The notes under the pieces were generated by a model. It searched no databases, was not told the origin of the DNA, and worked only from the letters and a program-made list of their open reading frames with translations. Both the position numbers and the translations under genes were made by a program. A DNA stretch of 64,000 nt, from assembly GCF_027922265.1 (NCBI RefSeq), contig NZ_BSFI01000007.1, forward strand, positions 322,979 to 386,978, in the 5' to 3' direction. Below are positions 9,137-18,159 of the stretch, piece by piece (positions within the stretch are counted from its first letter, which is position 1; each line of letters starts with the position of its first letter). Source of the DNA: Hansschlegelia plantiphila. Its GTDB lineage: Bacteria > Pseudomonadota > Alphaproteobacteria > Rhizobiales > Methylopilaceae.

Positions 9137-9772
9137 TTACGGGGCGGCGGCGACGCCCACCGGGCCGATGCCGTCGCCGAGCAGCACCCACACGTTCGGA
9201 TCAACCTGGCTCTGGCGCTTGATGTAGGTGTAGCCGGTGTCGAACCACGGCTTGACGTCCTCGGCCTGATTGTCGAGCGCGTAGTCGCCGCGGTCGGTGA
9301 CGACCGTGAGCACGGCGTGGCCGTCGCCCTTGAGATCGCGGACGACCGTGATGAGCAGCGCCTGGCGCGGCCAGCCCGCGTCCATCAGCATCCGGCGCTT
9401 CAGCAGCACGTAATCCTCGCAGTCGCCCTTATCGACGGGGTAGGTCCACTTCTCCTCGACGCCGTAGAGTTCCTGGTCGGTGACCGGCTGGATCGCGGCG
9501 TTGACCTTGCGGTTGATCCCGTCGAGCTCGCTGAGGCGGGCGGCGGTCAGGCGCACCTTGGTGGGCTTCGCCGGCTTCACGTCGCAATCGGCCGCGTGCG
9601 ACTTGCAGAAATCGATCCAGCCCATCGGCGACTTGCCGGCGCCCTCGACCTGCATCGGGGTCGCCATCGCCACCGTCAGGTTCTGCGCCTGCGCGCCGGA
9701 CGTCATGGTGAATCCGCTAGAAAGCAGTACAAACAAGATGTAAATCGATTTAGTCTTGAGCATATTGAGCAT
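9137..9772 (-). CDS. transglutaminase-like cysteine peptidase (BTLCP family), secreted
   Basis: 211 residues. A signal peptide (hydrophobic about residues 9-21, cleavage after AQAQ near 30) precedes a bacterial transglutaminase-like cysteine proteinase domain. The catalytic triad is visible as Cys118 (KGDCEDYVLLKR), His152 (GDGHAVLTV) and Asp167 (ALDNQ). In better-studied members (LapG) such enzymes cleave surface adhesins under c-di-GMP control, but the alphaproteobacterial stand-alone form has no assigned substrate. The start is the ATG at 9772 with GGGGAT upstream. A TTG at 9802 is in frame but less likely. The gene ends at a clear terminator. Confidence 0.93.
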   Translation of the reverse strand: MLNMLKTKSIYILFVLLSSGFTMTSGAQAQNLTVAMATPMQVEGAGKSPMGWIDFCKSHAADCDVKPAKPTKVRLTAARLSELDGINRKVNAAIQPVTDQELYGVEEKWTYPVDKGDCEDYVLLKRRMLMDAGWPRQALLITVVRDLKGDGHAVLTVVTDRGDYALDNQAEDVKPWFDTGYTYIKRQSQVDPNVWVLLGDGIGPVGVAAAP

Positions 9773-10100
9773 TTGCAATCCCCGTCCTGTCCCGGGATGC
9801 AAATTCTCACATTCCTTTTGCTGTCCGGATAAGTCGACAGCCTCTGTTTTATCGAGATCATTTGGAATTTAGCAACGAATGCGAAAGAGGTTGTTTAGAG
9901 ATTGATACGTAGATTTGTTTACCAAGACAGGAGAGCTCAAGAAGATGAGGGATCGACTTGGTGGCTTAAAAGTTAACGGCCACGGCTTTTCCGGGGGGTC
10001 GATTACGCGCGGTAAACCATGATCCTGAATGGTCATTCAGACGGCGCGGACTGAGACGTGGCCGATGACGGCGAAGCCGGATCGTACGGGGGCGCCGCAA
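9773..10100. other. AT-richer intergenic region, no supported gene
   Basis: About 330 bases of lower GC content than the surroundings lie upstream of the BTLCP gene and downstream of the PilZ gene. The sequence around 9840-9960 is rich in TTT/AAA runs, fitting a promoter region for the minus-strand BTLCP gene, but I could not pick one -35/-10 pair with confidence. A 25-codon ORF (9945-10022) with a fair ribosome site is present and unsupported. Confidence 0.4.
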
Positions 10101-10108
10101 ACGAAAAA

Positions 10109-10127
10109 CGCCGCCCTGGGGGCGGCG
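10109..10127 (-). terminator. rho-independent terminator of the PilZ gene
   Basis: The stem CGCCGCCC (10109-10116) pairs with GGGCGGCG (10120-10127) over a three-base loop. On the minus strand it is followed by TTTTTCGT. It lies about 30 bases after the stop of the PilZ-domain gene, a textbook position. Confidence 0.85.
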
Positions 10128-10155
10128 CTGCGAGATCGGGCCGTGGACGCTCGGT

Positions 10156-10752
10156 TCAGCCGAACTGTTCGTTCAGCGCGTCCATGTTCTGGGTGCGGGT
10201 GAACTCGACGGCGAGGCCGCGCTCGAAGTGGCGGACGACGCGGGCCGCGGTGCGGCCGAGGGTGACGGGGGTCCCGATCGGCAGGTCCAGCGCGATGGTC
10301 ACCGCCGCGCCGGAGAGCGAGACGTCGATGACGCGGCACTCGTGCTCGACGCCGTCTTCGGTGATCAGCATGGAGCGCGCGTTGCGCGGCGGGACGCGTT
10401 CGTGGCGGCGGTCTTCCGGAAGGCCGAGGATGTTGCGGTTGGCGAGCCAGGTGAGCTGGGCTGCGAACTTGTCGCGCTTGCGGATCGTTGCGCCGACGGT
10501 CATCGCGAAGCCGTTTGCGATCGGGCGCACCATCACGCCCTCGACGCGGCCGATGTGGTCGAGATAGACCACGACGCGCTCGCCCTGCTGCGCGGGAACG
10601 GGGGCGATCAGAGCGAGGCCGCCGGGCGACATGTCGAGCGACTGGCAGGGGTATTCGCGCCGCGACGACAGCATGTACCGGCCAAGCAGCGCGACCTTCA
10701 CCCGCTGATGCCGGCGGCGCTCGTCCGACATCGGGATCTTGAGCGAAAACAT
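10156..10752 (-). CDS. tandem PilZ-domain protein
   Basis: 198 residues with two PilZ domains. The first has the RRRHQR arginine motif (about 12-17) and DMSPGG (about 40-45). The second has RRHERV (about 115-120) and DVSLSGA (about 143-149). PilZ domains bind cyclic di-GMP through the RxxxR and D/NxSxxG motifs. Both motifs are recognisable in each copy, though the second copy has Leu-Ser before its last Gly. No enzymatic domain is present, so it is probably an adaptor for motility or surface behaviour. It is transcribed alone and ends at a strong terminator. Confidence 0.92.
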   Translation of the reverse strand: MFSLKIPMSDERRRHQRVKVALLGRYMLSSRREYPCQSLDMSPGGLALIAPVPAQQGERVVVYLDHIGRVEGVMVRPIANGFAMTVGATIRKRDKFAAQLTWLANRNILGLPEDRRHERVPPRNARSMLITEDGVEHECRVIDVSLSGAAVTIALDLPIGTPVTLGRTAARVVRHFERGLAVEFTRTQNMDALNEQFG

Positions 10753-10855
10753 CGGGGTTGTTCCCGTGGGCGCGACGCCTGTGTTCGCCCGATACCGGAC
10801 GCCAGAGCGACGCTAGACCAGCGGGGTTAACGCGTCGTAACTCTGTTACGTGCGA

Positions 10856-11473
10856 TCATCTGCCGCCGTCGAACACCAGGAAGCGGCCGATGCGCCGGCC
10901 AAGACCCGCGATCGCGCTCGGCTCGGGCAGAGCAGGCTCCAGGTCGTCGTCATGCGAGCTCGCAAGAGGCTTCCGGCGTCCGCTTGGCCATATCATCCGC
11001 AGCGACGTCAGCTCGAACCGGGTCACCGCGCAGGCGCCGAGCCAGTACGGCGTCTCGACGGGAGCCACGGAGCCGAGCACGCGGGAATGCGTGCGCCCGC
11101 GGTGCCGCAGCGGCAACAGCGCGAGCTCGAGATCGATCTTGCGGTTGAGATCGGTCGACCCTTGCGCTCCGACCACGGCGACGGCGGCGTCGTCCGAGAC
11201 CGTTGAAAGCGCGCCGAGCAGCGTCGCCCGGTCCGGGCCGCTCCACAGGCCGAGGAACTGCTCGCCCTTCATCTCGTGCCCCGTTATGGCGCAGATCCGG
11301 GAGCCAGCGAGCCGGAACGGGAATCCGCTCGTCGCGTCCGCCTCGAGGATGAAGGTGTCGCTCAGGATCGACCGGATCTGGCCGGGGTCGACGTCGGATC
11401 GCTCGGGCGCCGCGCGGGCGCCGCGGATGCGGTTCCAGTAGCCGAACAGCTCCTTGGTGGCGGCGGATTTCAT
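10856..11473 (-). CDS. PAS_5 domain protein
   Basis: 205 residues from the ATG at 11473. The N-terminal sequence (KELFGYWNRIRGARAAPERS) and the core FPFRLAGSRICAITGHEMKG match the PAS_5 family (PF07310) common in Hyphomicrobiales. These proteins have a single PAS fold without an output domain, and their role is unknown. The C-terminal 40 residues are basic and proline-rich without a domain. Longer starts at 11494 and 11527 are in frame; 11473 was chosen because the family usually begins close to the YWNRIRG motif. Confidence 0.85.
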   Translation of the reverse strand: MKSAATKELFGYWNRIRGARAAPERSDVDPGQIRSILSDTFILEADATSGFPFRLAGSRICAITGHEMKGEQFLGLWSGPDRATLLGALSTVSDDAAVAVVGAQGSTDLNRKIDLELALLPLRHRGRTHSRVLGSVAPVETPYWLGACAVTRFELTSLRMIWPSGRRKPLASSHDDDLEPALPEPSAIAGLGRRIGRFLVFDGGR

Positions 11474-11686
11474 ACTCTTGACGTTCCTTGGCATCCGTTT
11501 GGGCCGCCGGATGTGCCGGTATGGCACGGACCCGGCCGCCGAATGGCGATTAACCAGTTATTCAGCACGAGCCGTGCCACGGCTCCTCCAGCACGCCGCC
11601 TTGCATTCGCCCGAACTTTCCGCGAGCACTCGGTTTCCTGTCTCCCAGGTGGGCGAAACCCCACGAAACGATTGGTCCGAAGGCAC

Positions 11687-12496
11687 GTGCGATCCTCCCG
11701 CGAACCGGCCTTCAATGCGCCACGCATCATCATCGCGACCCTGGCCGCGTTCGCCGCGGTCCACGTCGCACGCATGTTTCTGAGCGACGAGCAGGACGTG
11801 CGGATCCTGCTGCGCTTCGCCTTCATCCCCGGACGCTACGACCCAGACTTCGCCTATGCCGACGAGCTGCTGGGAGGGGAGGGCGCTAAAGTCTGGACCT
11901 TTGTGACCTACGCTTTCCTGCACGGCAACCTGACTCATCTCGCTGTCAACAGCGTTTGGCTGCTCGCCTTCGGAAGCGCGCTCGCATGGCGTGTCGGGCC
12001 CTGGCGTTTCGCCTTGTTTTCGGTCGTGACCGCCGCGGCGGGGGCCGCCACGCATCTCGCTCTGCACCCTGGCGAAGCGGTCCCGGTGGTCGGCGCGTCG
12101 GCCGCGATCTCCGGCCATATGGCGGCGGCGATGCGTTTCATGTTCGAGACCGGCGGGCCGCTCGGCGCGTTTCGCCGTCACGGCCGCGAGGCGTTCTCCG
12201 TGCCGGCTGAGCCCCTCAGGGTCACGCTCCGTCGCCCTCAGGTCCTGGCCTTTCTGTTCGTCTGGTTCGGCGCGAACGCGCTGTTCGGCCTCGGCGGGAT
12301 CGCGATCGGCCAGGGCGACGCCAACGTCGCCTGGGAGGCGCATATCGGCGGCTTCCTCGCCGGCATGCTGCTGTTCCCGCTGATCGACCCGGCCGCCCGG
12401 CGGAGCAGCCCTGCAGCCCCCCTCCAGGAGGAGGGGTTGCAGGGCTCGCCGCAGCCCCCGCATGATGGCGACACGAGGGCCGGAGACCCCAGCTGA
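11687..12496 (+). CDS. rhomboid family intramembrane serine protease
   Basis: 269 residues from a GTG at 11687 with GAAGG just upstream; the start is uncertain, and a TTG at 11672 is also possible. There are six or seven hydrophobic segments. Rhomboid features are present: FLHGNLTHLAVN (His84, Asn88), the nucleophile motif GASAAISG (Ser138) and the catalytic histidine in EAHIGGFLAGM (His219). Rhomboids cleave transmembrane substrates inside the membrane. The glycine after the serine in the usual GASG motif is Ala here, a variation seen in alphaproteobacterial members. The C-terminal tail after residue 237 is disordered and proline/serine-rich. Confidence 0.9.
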   Translation: MRSSREPAFNAPRIIIATLAAFAAVHVARMFLSDEQDVRILLRFAFIPGRYDPDFAYADELLGGEGAKVWTFVTYAFLHGNLTHLAVNSVWLLAFGSALAWRVGPWRFALFSVVTAAAGAATHLALHPGEAVPVVGASAAISGHMAAAMRFMFETGGPLGAFRRHGREAFSVPAEPLRVTLRRPQVLAFLFVWFGANALFGLGGIAIGQGDANVAWEAHIGGFLAGMLLFPLIDPAARRSSPAAPLQEEGLQGSPQPPHDGDTRAGDPS

Positions 12497-12581
12497 GATC
12501 GTCACGAGCGCCGCACGTCGGCGCCTGTTGATCGGAGGTCCGTCCGGCCCGACGACGAGAGCACGTCGAAGGGAGGACGAG

Positions 12582-13013
12582 ATGAGAGTTCGCGCAATTC
12601 TCGAGGCCAAGGGCCACGCTGTCGTCACGGCCGCGCCAAGCGCCACGGTGACCGAGCTGGTCGACGTGCTGGCGCGGAAGAGCATCGGCGCCGTCGTAAT
12701 CGACGACGGGGAGGGCGGCCTCGCGGGCATCATGACCGAGCGTGACGTGGTCCGGGCGCTCGCGGCGCACGGCCCCTCGGCGCTCGATCGGCCGGTCGCC
12801 GACTTCATGACCCGCGACGTGGTGACGGCGGGCTTCGAGGAGACGGTCGACGAGATCATGGACCGCATGACCAACGGCAAGTTCCGCCACGTCCCGATCA
12901 TGGACGGCGTCCGGCTCGCCGGCATGGTGTCGATCGGCGACGTCGTGAAATGCCGGATGGAGCTGATCGAGGCGGAAGCCTCCGCGATGCGGGACTACAT
13001 CGCGACGGCGTGA
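12582..13013 (+). CDS. CBS-domain pair protein
   Basis: 143 residues made of two CBS domains (about 8-60 and 73-128), with motifs GAVVIDDGEGGLAGIMTERD and HVPIMDGVRLAGMVSIGDVV. CBS pairs bind adenine nucleotides and act as energy sensors, but stand-alone alphaproteobacterial members have no known target. The start is the ATG at 12582, six bases after GGGAGG. An ATG at 12462 would add 40 residues overlapping the rhomboid gene and lacks a good ribosome site. Confidence 0.93.
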   Translation: MRVRAILEAKGHAVVTAAPSATVTELVDVLARKSIGAVVIDDGEGGLAGIMTERDVVRALAAHGPSALDRPVADFMTRDVVTAGFEETVDEIMDRMTNGKFRHVPIMDGVRLAGMVSIGDVVKCRMELIEAEASAMRDYIATA

Positions 13014-13145
13014 GGGAGCGGACGCGTGGGCGGCGTCTTACCCGAAGCGGACGCCGCGTCGACAGCTCTGCGCGCCGGCGGCTTCAGCATTCGCCTGGAA
13101 CGCTGAGACCAGGCGGCGCCAAGCCTTGGCCGGCGCCGCGCGGAA

Positions 13146-15158
13146 TTACAGATCCAGCAGTTCCGCCGCATTGTCCGGCAGGCGGCCTTCCATCGGCTTG
13201 TGGGGCGTGACGGCCCGCGCCCGCTTGAGGTCGGGCGGGGTCGCCTCGTCGACCAGCGAGGCGAGGCAGGCGTCGAGCGACATCGGCGTCTGGTTCTGCG
13301 AGCCGAGACGGCGGACCGAGACCGAGCGCGTCTCGGCCTCCTTCCGGCCGACCACGACCAGGGCCGGAACCTTGGCCAGCGAGTGCTCGCGGACCTTGTA
13401 GTTGATCTTCTCGTTCCGGACGTCGAGATCGACCCGCAGGCCCGCCGCCCTGAGCTCGGCGGCGACTTCGGCGGCGTAGTCGTCGGCCTCCGACGTGATC
13501 GTCGTCACCACGACCTGCACGGGCGCGAGCCACAGCGGGAAGTGGCCGGCGAAATGCTCGATCAGGATGCCGGTGAAACGCTCGAGCGACCCGAAGATCG
13601 CACGGTGGATCATCACGGGATGGTGCTTGTCGCTGTCGGCGCCGATGTAGAACGCGCCGAACCGCTCCGGCAGGTTGAAGTCCACCTGGATCGTGCCGCA
13701 TTGCCAGTCGCGGCCGATGGCGTCGCGCAGCACATATTCGAACTTCGGGCCGTAGAAGGCGCCTTCGCCGGGATTGACCTCGGTGGTCACCCGGTCGCCG
13801 TGCAGGCGCGCAATCTCCTTCAGCGCGTCGCCCATCACCTGCTCGGCGCGGTCCCACAACGCATCGGAGCCGACGCGCTTCTCCGGTCGCGTCGAGAGCT
13901 TCAGCACGATGCGGTCGAAGCCGAAGTCGGCGTACATCGACAGGATCAGCTCGTTGAGGGCGAGCGTCTCGTCCATGAACTGCTCGTCGGTGCAGAAGAT
14001 GTGCGCGTCGTCCTGCGTGAAGGCGCGCACCCGCATCATGCCGTGCAGCGCGCCCGAGGGCTCGTAGCGATGGACAATGCCGAACTCGCCCATCCGGATC
14101 GGCAGCTCGCGGTAGCTGCGCAGCCCGTGCTTGAAGATCTGGACGTGGCCGGGGCAGTTCATCGGCTTGATCGCGAAGACGCGGTCGTCCTCGGTCTTCG
14201 TGACGAACATGTTCTCGCGATACCAGTCCCAGTGGCCGGACGTCTGCCACAGCGAATGGTCGAGAATCTGAGGCGTGTTGACCTCGACGAAGCCCGAGCC
14301 CGCGGTGCGGCGCCGGGAGTAGTCCATCAGCGTGCGGAACAGCGTCCAGCCCTTCGGGTGCCAGAACACGGCGCCGGGGCCTTCCTCCTGGAAGTGGAAC
14401 AGGTCCATCTCGCGGCCGAGCCGCCGATGGTCGCGCTTCTCGGCCTCCTCCAGCATGTGGAGATAGGCGTCGAGCGCGGCGCGGTCGGGGAAGGCAGTGC
14501 CGTAGATGCGCTGGAGCATCGGGTTGTTCGAGTCGCCGCGCCAATAGGCGCCCGCGACCTTCATCAGCTTGAACGCGTCGCCGACCTTGCCGGTCGACGT
14601 CATGTGCGGGCCCCGGCAGAGGTCCATCCACTCGCCCTGCGCATACATCTTGAGCGCCTGGTCGGCGGGGATCGCGTCGACCAGCTCGACCTTGAAGGTC
14701 TCGCCCTTGGCGGCGAACCAGTCCCTTGCCCGGTCGCGGGACCAGACGTCCTTCGTGAAGGGCTTGTCGCGCGCGATGATGCGGCGCATCTCGGCCTCGA
14801 TCGCGGCGATGTCGCCCGTCGAAAACGGCTCCTCGCGCGCGAAGTCGTAATAGAAGCCGTTCTCGATCACCGGGCCGATCGTGACCTGGGTCTCCGGCCA
14901 CAGCGTCTGCACGGCCTCCGCCAGCACATGGGCGCAGTCGTGGCGGATCAGCTCCAGCGCCCGCGGGTCGTTGCGATCGAGGAACTCGATGCGGGCGTCG
15001 CGCTCGATCGGATCGGCGAGGTCGACGACCACGCCGTCGAGCGCCATGGCCACGGTGCGCTTCAGCAGCGACTTCGAGATTTCGCCCGCGATCGCGGCGC
15101 CGGTCGTGCCGGCGTGATAGGATTTCTGCGCGCCGTCAGGGAATGTCAGGATGGGCAT
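13146..15158 (-). CDS. thrS: threonyl-tRNA synthetase
   Basis: 670 residues, the normal length. It attaches threonine to tRNA-Thr in the cytoplasm. Visible parts are the N-terminal TGS domain (1-62), the editing domain with [11 protein letters not shown] (about 73-83), the class II catalytic core with zinc-site MNCPGH, motif 2 around [15 protein letters not shown] and motif 3 [13 protein letters not shown], and the anticodon-binding domain over the last 110 residues ([11 protein letters not shown] onward). It lies 45 bases downstream of yidD on the same strand. I saw no T-box or other leader. Confidence 0.98.
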   Translation of the reverse strand: MPILTFPDGAQKSYHAGTTGAAIAGEISKSLLKRTVAMALDGVVVDLADPIERDARIEFLDRNDPRALELIRHDCAHVLAEAVQTLWPETQVTIGPVIENGFYYDFAREEPFSTGDIAAIEAEMRRIIARDKPFTKDVWSRDRARDWFAAKGETFKVELVDAIPADQALKMYAQGEWMDLCRGPHMTSTGKVGDAFKLMKVAGAYWRGDSNNPMLQRIYGTAFPDRAALDAYLHMLEEAEKRDHRRLGREMDLFHFQEEGPGAVFWHPKGWTLFRTLMDYSRRRTAGSGFVEVNTPQILDHSLWQTSGHWDWYRENMFVTKTEDDRVFAIKPMNCPGHVQIFKHGLRSYRELPIRMGEFGIVHRYEPSGALHGMMRVRAFTQDDAHIFCTDEQFMDETLALNELILSMYADFGFDRIVLKLSTRPEKRVGSDALWDRAEQVMGDALKEIARLHGDRVTTEVNPGEGAFYGPKFEYVLRDAIGRDWQCGTIQVDFNLPERFGAFYIGADSDKHHPVMIHRAIFGSLERFTGILIEHFAGHFPLWLAPVQVVVTTITSEADDYAAEVAAELRAAGLRVDLDVRNEKINYKVREHSLAKVPALVVVGRKEAETRSVSVRRLGSQNQTPMSLDACLASLVDEATPPDLKRARAVTPHKPMEGRLPDNAAELLDL

Positions 15159-15203
15159 GGCGTCTCTCCGCTCACTCTCTGCCTACGAATGCAGGTAAGC
15201 GCT

Positions 15204-15575
15204 TCAGGGGTTCATCCGGCGGCCGTCGGATCCCTCCGGGACGGCCTCGCAGACCGGCGTTTCCGCCCGGCCCGCATAGGCCCACGGCCTAGACCAGCGG
15301 GCGTTCGATGGCAATTCCCGCGGCACGGGATCGTAGCCCGATCCGCCCCACGGGTGGCACCGGCAGATGCGCGCGCCTGCGATCCAGCCGCCGGCCCATG
15401 CGCCGTGCCGCGCGATCGCCTCGTCGGCGTATTCCGAGCATGTCGGCAGATAGCGGCACCGCCGGCCGATCAGCATGGAGAGCGAATAGCGGTAGGCGAG
15501 GATGACGAGGCGCATGAGCGTCGCCACGGGCGCGCGCAGAAGGCCGGCCGTCGAGGAGCGCCATCGGAACGTCAT
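15204..15575 (-). CDS. yidD: membrane protein insertion efficiency factor YidD
   Basis: 123 residues. YidD is a small amphipathic inner-membrane-associated protein that assists YidC-mediated insertion. The diagnostic core is present: [20 protein letters not shown], then [10 protein letters not shown], and [17 protein letters not shown], with the conserved cysteines. The C-terminal 35 residues beyond that core are variable. The gene lies immediately upstream of thrS, an arrangement seen in other Hyphomicrobiales rather than the rnpA-yidD order. Confidence 0.95.
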   Translation of the reverse strand: MTFRWRSSTAGLLRAPVATLMRLVILAYRYSLSMLIGRRCRYLPTCSEYADEAIARHGAWAGGWIAGARICRCHPWGGSGYDPVPRELPSNARWSRPWAYAGRAETPVCEAVPEGSDGRRMNP

Positions 15576-15626
15576 CGAAGCGCTTCTAGCATGCGCGGAT
15601 CAAAGCCATCTTCGGAAGTGAAATCC

Positions 15627-16340
15627 ATGCGCGCCTTTATCGCCGCCTGCTCGTTCGCGCTGATCGTCTTTACGGGACCCGCGCATGCCGACCCGAAGCC
15701 GGACGGCTTCTATGTGAAGAGCGCCGACATCGACCTCGTCGCCCTGTTGCCGCCGGCGCCGGTCGCCGGCTCGCCGACCGACAAGGCCGACATCGCGGCG
15801 GTCCAGGCCTACGAGAAGGCCCGTACGCCCGAGACTTCCGAACGGGCCAAGGCCGACAACGAGATGACCGTCTTCCGCCTCGCGGGCGTCGTCCTCGGTG
15901 CGGATTTCACGCCCGAGAAGCTGCCGGTCACGACCGCCTTTTTCGCCAGGGTGAAGCTCGATTCCGGCCAGCCGACCGAAGCCGCGAAGGCCTATTACAA
16001 TCGCCCGCGGCCTTCCGTCGCCGAGCCGTCGATCCAGCCTCTGCTGCCCCTGCCCAAGAACGCCGCCTATCCGAGCGGCCACACGACATGGTCGCGGCTG
16101 AACGCCATCGTGCTCGCCGGCATGGTCCCCGAGAAGCGCGTCGAGATCTTCGCCCGCGCCGACGAATACGCCGACGACCGGATCGTGGCTGGCGTGCACT
16201 ACCCGACCGACATCGCCGCGGGGAAGGTCGCGGGCTCGCTGATCGCCCAGAAGGAGCTCGAAAATCCCGACTTCCACAAGGATTTCGAGGCGGCGAAAGC
16301 CGAGCTGCGCTCAGTGCTGAAGCTCAACGCGACGCAGTGA
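15627..16340 (+). CDS. class A non-specific acid phosphatase (PhoN type, PAP2 fold)
   Basis: 237 residues with a signal peptide (1-21, ending AHA), so periplasmic or secreted. The three-part phosphatase signature is complete: K121-x6-R128-P129, PSGH at 149-152, and R185-x5-H191-x3-D195 (GVHYPTD). Such enzymes hydrolyse phosphomonoesters to release phosphate. The ATG at 15627 is eight bases after GGAAG; a GTG at 15618 is also in frame. The gene sits between yidD and the IscU-like gene, on the opposite strand to both. Confidence 0.94.
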   Translation: MRAFIAACSFALIVFTGPAHADPKPDGFYVKSADIDLVALLPPAPVAGSPTDKADIAAVQAYEKARTPETSERAKADNEMTVFRLAGVVLGADFTPEKLPVTTAFFARVKLDSGQPTEAAKAYYNRPRPSVAEPSIQPLLPLPKNAAYPSGHTTWSRLNAIVLAGMVPEKRVEIFARADEYADDRIVAGVHYPTDIAAGKVAGSLIAQKELENPDFHKDFEAAKAELRSVLKLNATQ

Positions 16341-16344
16341 CCGC

Positions 16345-16785
16345 TCACGCCGCGGCGCGCTTGGCCTCAATCTGGTCGAGCGCGTCGACGACGGCGTCGA
16401 ACGTCAGCATCGTCGAGGCGTGCCGCGCCTTGTAGTCGCGCACCGGCTCGAGCGCGGCCAGATCGGACCAGGCGCCGTCCGGCGGCGCGCCATTTTCCTT
16501 CAGCATCCGGCGCATGGTCTCGCGGATCCCACGCAGTTCATCCGCCGACCGCCCGACGATCGTGCGCGCCATCACCGAGGAGGACGCCTGCCCGAGCGCG
16601 CAGGCGCGAACCTCGTGCGCAAAGTCGGTCACACGCTCGCCGTCGTAGGCGAGATCGATGGTGACGGTCGAGCCGCAGAGCTTGGAATGGGCGGTCGCGC
16701 TCGCGTCCGCCGCGGGCAGGCGGCCGAGCCGCGGGATGTCGGCCGCGAGCTCGAGGATCTTTCTGTTATAGATGTCGTCGATCAT
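16345..16785 (-). CDS. IscU/NifU-like iron-sulfur cluster scaffold protein
   Basis: 146 residues from the ATG at 16785 (MIDDIYNRKILELA). It has the first two scaffold cysteines (KLCGSTV; VRACALGQASSSV) of the SufU/NifU N-terminal family. The position of the usual third cysteine, near RHASTMLTFDAV, has Ala-Ser instead. This variant is usual next to folE in Hyphomicrobiales and may not be a full cluster scaffold. An in-frame ATG at 16824 would add 13 residues. A minus-strand TATAAT (16851-16856) could be its -10 box. Confidence 0.85.
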   Translation of the reverse strand: MIDDIYNRKILELAADIPRLGRLPAADASATAHSKLCGSTVTIDLAYDGERVTDFAHEVRACALGQASSSVMARTIVGRSADELRGIRETMRRMLKENGAPPDGAWSDLAALEPVRDYKARHASTMLTFDAVVDALDQIEAKRAAA

Positions 16786-16873
16786 GATCGGCTTGGTCCG
16801 GTCGGCGGCTCTTTCCCTCGACAAGATCGATTGTTCGCCGCCGCTGGTCCATTATATAAGCGTCGCCGGCGGC

Positions 16874-16909
16874 GTCGCCATGTCCTTGCGGGTCGCCATG
16901 TCCTTGCGG
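16874..16909. repeat. perfect 18-base tandem duplication
   Basis: The 18-base unit GTCGCCATGTCCTTGCGG occurs twice with no gap (16874-16891 and 16892-16909), in the spacer between the divergent IscU-like and folE genes. It falls where the minus-strand promoter would have its -35 region, so it may alter expression of one of the two genes. Confidence 0.9.
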
Positions 16910-16986
16910 GAAGCCCTCCTGGGAACGTTGCTTTGATTTATGTCGCCGGGCGTTGAGGGATGGATAATCCCCCGAAGAGGTTTCTC

Positions 16987-17637
16987 ATGGACGCTGTCGT
17001 TCAGCACCCGTTTGCGCGCGTGCCCATTCCCGCTCCCAAGGGCCACCAGACCTTCCGCAAACCGACGCGCGAAGAGGCGGAGGCCGCCGTCCGCACGCTG
17101 ATCGCATGGGCCGGCGACAATCCGACGCGCGAAGGCCTGATCGATACGCCCAAGCGCGTGGTCAAGGCCTATGCCGAGCTGTTCGGCGGCTACGCTAACG
17201 ACGCGGCGAAGGACCTCGAACGGGTGTTCGAGGACGTGCAGGGCTACGACGACATGGTCGTGCTGCGCGACATTCCGTATTTCTCGCATTGCGAGCACCA
17301 CATGGTGCCGTTCTTCGGCAAGGCGCACGTCGCCTATTTCCCGATGAACGGCGTCGTCGGCCTGTCGAAGATCGCCCGCGTGGTGGACACCTACGCCAAG
17401 CGCCTGCAGACGCAGGAGACGCTGACCGCGCAGATCACGGCGGCGATCGACGAGCACCTCCAGCCGCGCGGCGTCGCCGTGATGCTCGAGGGCGAGCACA
17501 TGTGCATGTCGATGCGCGGCATCCAGAAGGTCGGCGTCTCGACGGTGACGACGCAGTTCACCGGCCTGTTCCGCGACGACCCCGCCGAGCAGGCGCGCTT
17601 CATCAGCCTCGTCCGCGCCGGCCATCCGCCACGCTGA
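16987..17637 (+). CDS. folE: GTP cyclohydrolase I
   Basis: 216 residues. It converts GTP to dihydroneopterin triphosphate, the first step to folate and, in methylotrophs, to tetrahydromethanopterin-type cofactors. The zinc and catalytic motifs [11 protein letters not shown] and [11 protein letters not shown] are intact, and the C-terminus ends in the usual [12 protein letters not shown]. The ATG at 16987 follows AAGAGG by six bases. An ATG at 16960 would add nine residues. hisI lies 54 bases downstream. Confidence 0.98.
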   Translation: MDAVVQHPFARVPIPAPKGHQTFRKPTREEAEAAVRTLIAWAGDNPTREGLIDTPKRVVKAYAELFGGYANDAAKDLERVFEDVQGYDDMVVLRDIPYFSHCEHHMVPFFGKAHVAYFPMNGVVGLSKIARVVDTYAKRLQTQETLTAQITAAIDEHLQPRGVAVMLEGEHMCMSMRGIQKVGVSTVTTQFTGLFRDDPAEQARFISLVRAGHPPR

Positions 17638-17691
17638 CGGGGCGCCGCCGAGCCGGGTCGCCCGCGCGCTCGGCCTTCGTGGCGATCGCCG

Positions 17692-18144
17692 ATGACATCC
17701 TCCTTCTTAGCTCCCGGCTCCCATGACGAGCTCGAGGAAGGGCTTCAGCTGACGCCCAAATTCGACCGGGACGGCCTCGTCGCGGCGATCGTCACCGACG
17801 CCGACGGCGGCGGCGTGCTGATGTTCGCCCACATGAACGCTGAGGCGCTCCGGGCCACGATCGCGACCGGCGTCGCGCACTTCTGGTCGCGCTCGCGCGG
17901 CAAGCTTTGGCGCAAGGGCGAGACCAGCGGCCACGAGATGACCGTGCTCGAGTTGCGCGTCGACTGCGACCAGGACGCGCTGTGGCTCTCCGTGCGCGTC
18001 GCCGGAACAGGCGCGGCCTGCCACACAGGTCGAAGATCCTGCTTCTACCGCGTTGTTCCCACCGGCGAAAATGCAGCTGGCCGATCTCTGGAGCCGGTTG
18101 ACGACGAGCGCCTGTTCGACCCCAAGACCGTTTATTCCGGCTGA
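17692..18144 (+). CDS. hisI: phosphoribosyl-AMP cyclohydrolase
   Basis: 150 residues, third step of histidine synthesis. The family motifs are present: [40 protein letters not shown] (metal-binding acidic cluster) and [11 protein letters not shown] with the zinc cysteines. It is the monofunctional form, without the HisE domain. It follows folE on the same strand, and the two are probably co-transcribed. Confidence 0.97.
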   Translation: MTSSFLAPGSHDELEEGLQLTPKFDRDGLVAAIVTDADGGGVLMFAHMNAEALRATIATGVAHFWSRSRGKLWRKGETSGHEMTVLELRVDCDQDALWLSVRVAGTGAACHTGRRSCFYRVVPTGENAAGRSLEPVDDERLFDPKTVYSG

Positions 18145-18159
18145 GGCGCTCGCGGGCGC

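Noticed and set aside
9945..10022. 25-codon ORF with a fair ribosome site in the AT-rich spacer.
   Set aside because: Too short to judge, with no recognisable family and no neighbouring gene in the same direction.
15159..15203. Possible leader/attenuator for thrS.
   Set aside because: The spacer to yidD is only 45 bases and holds no T-box or threonine-codon leader.
13200..15626. Very long open frame on the plus strand, antisense to thrS and yidD, joined in frame to the acid phosphatase.
   Set aside because: The upstream part is low-complexity Arg/Ala/Gly sequence, typical of frames antisense to high-GC genes. The phosphatase begins with its own ribosome site and signal peptide at 15627.
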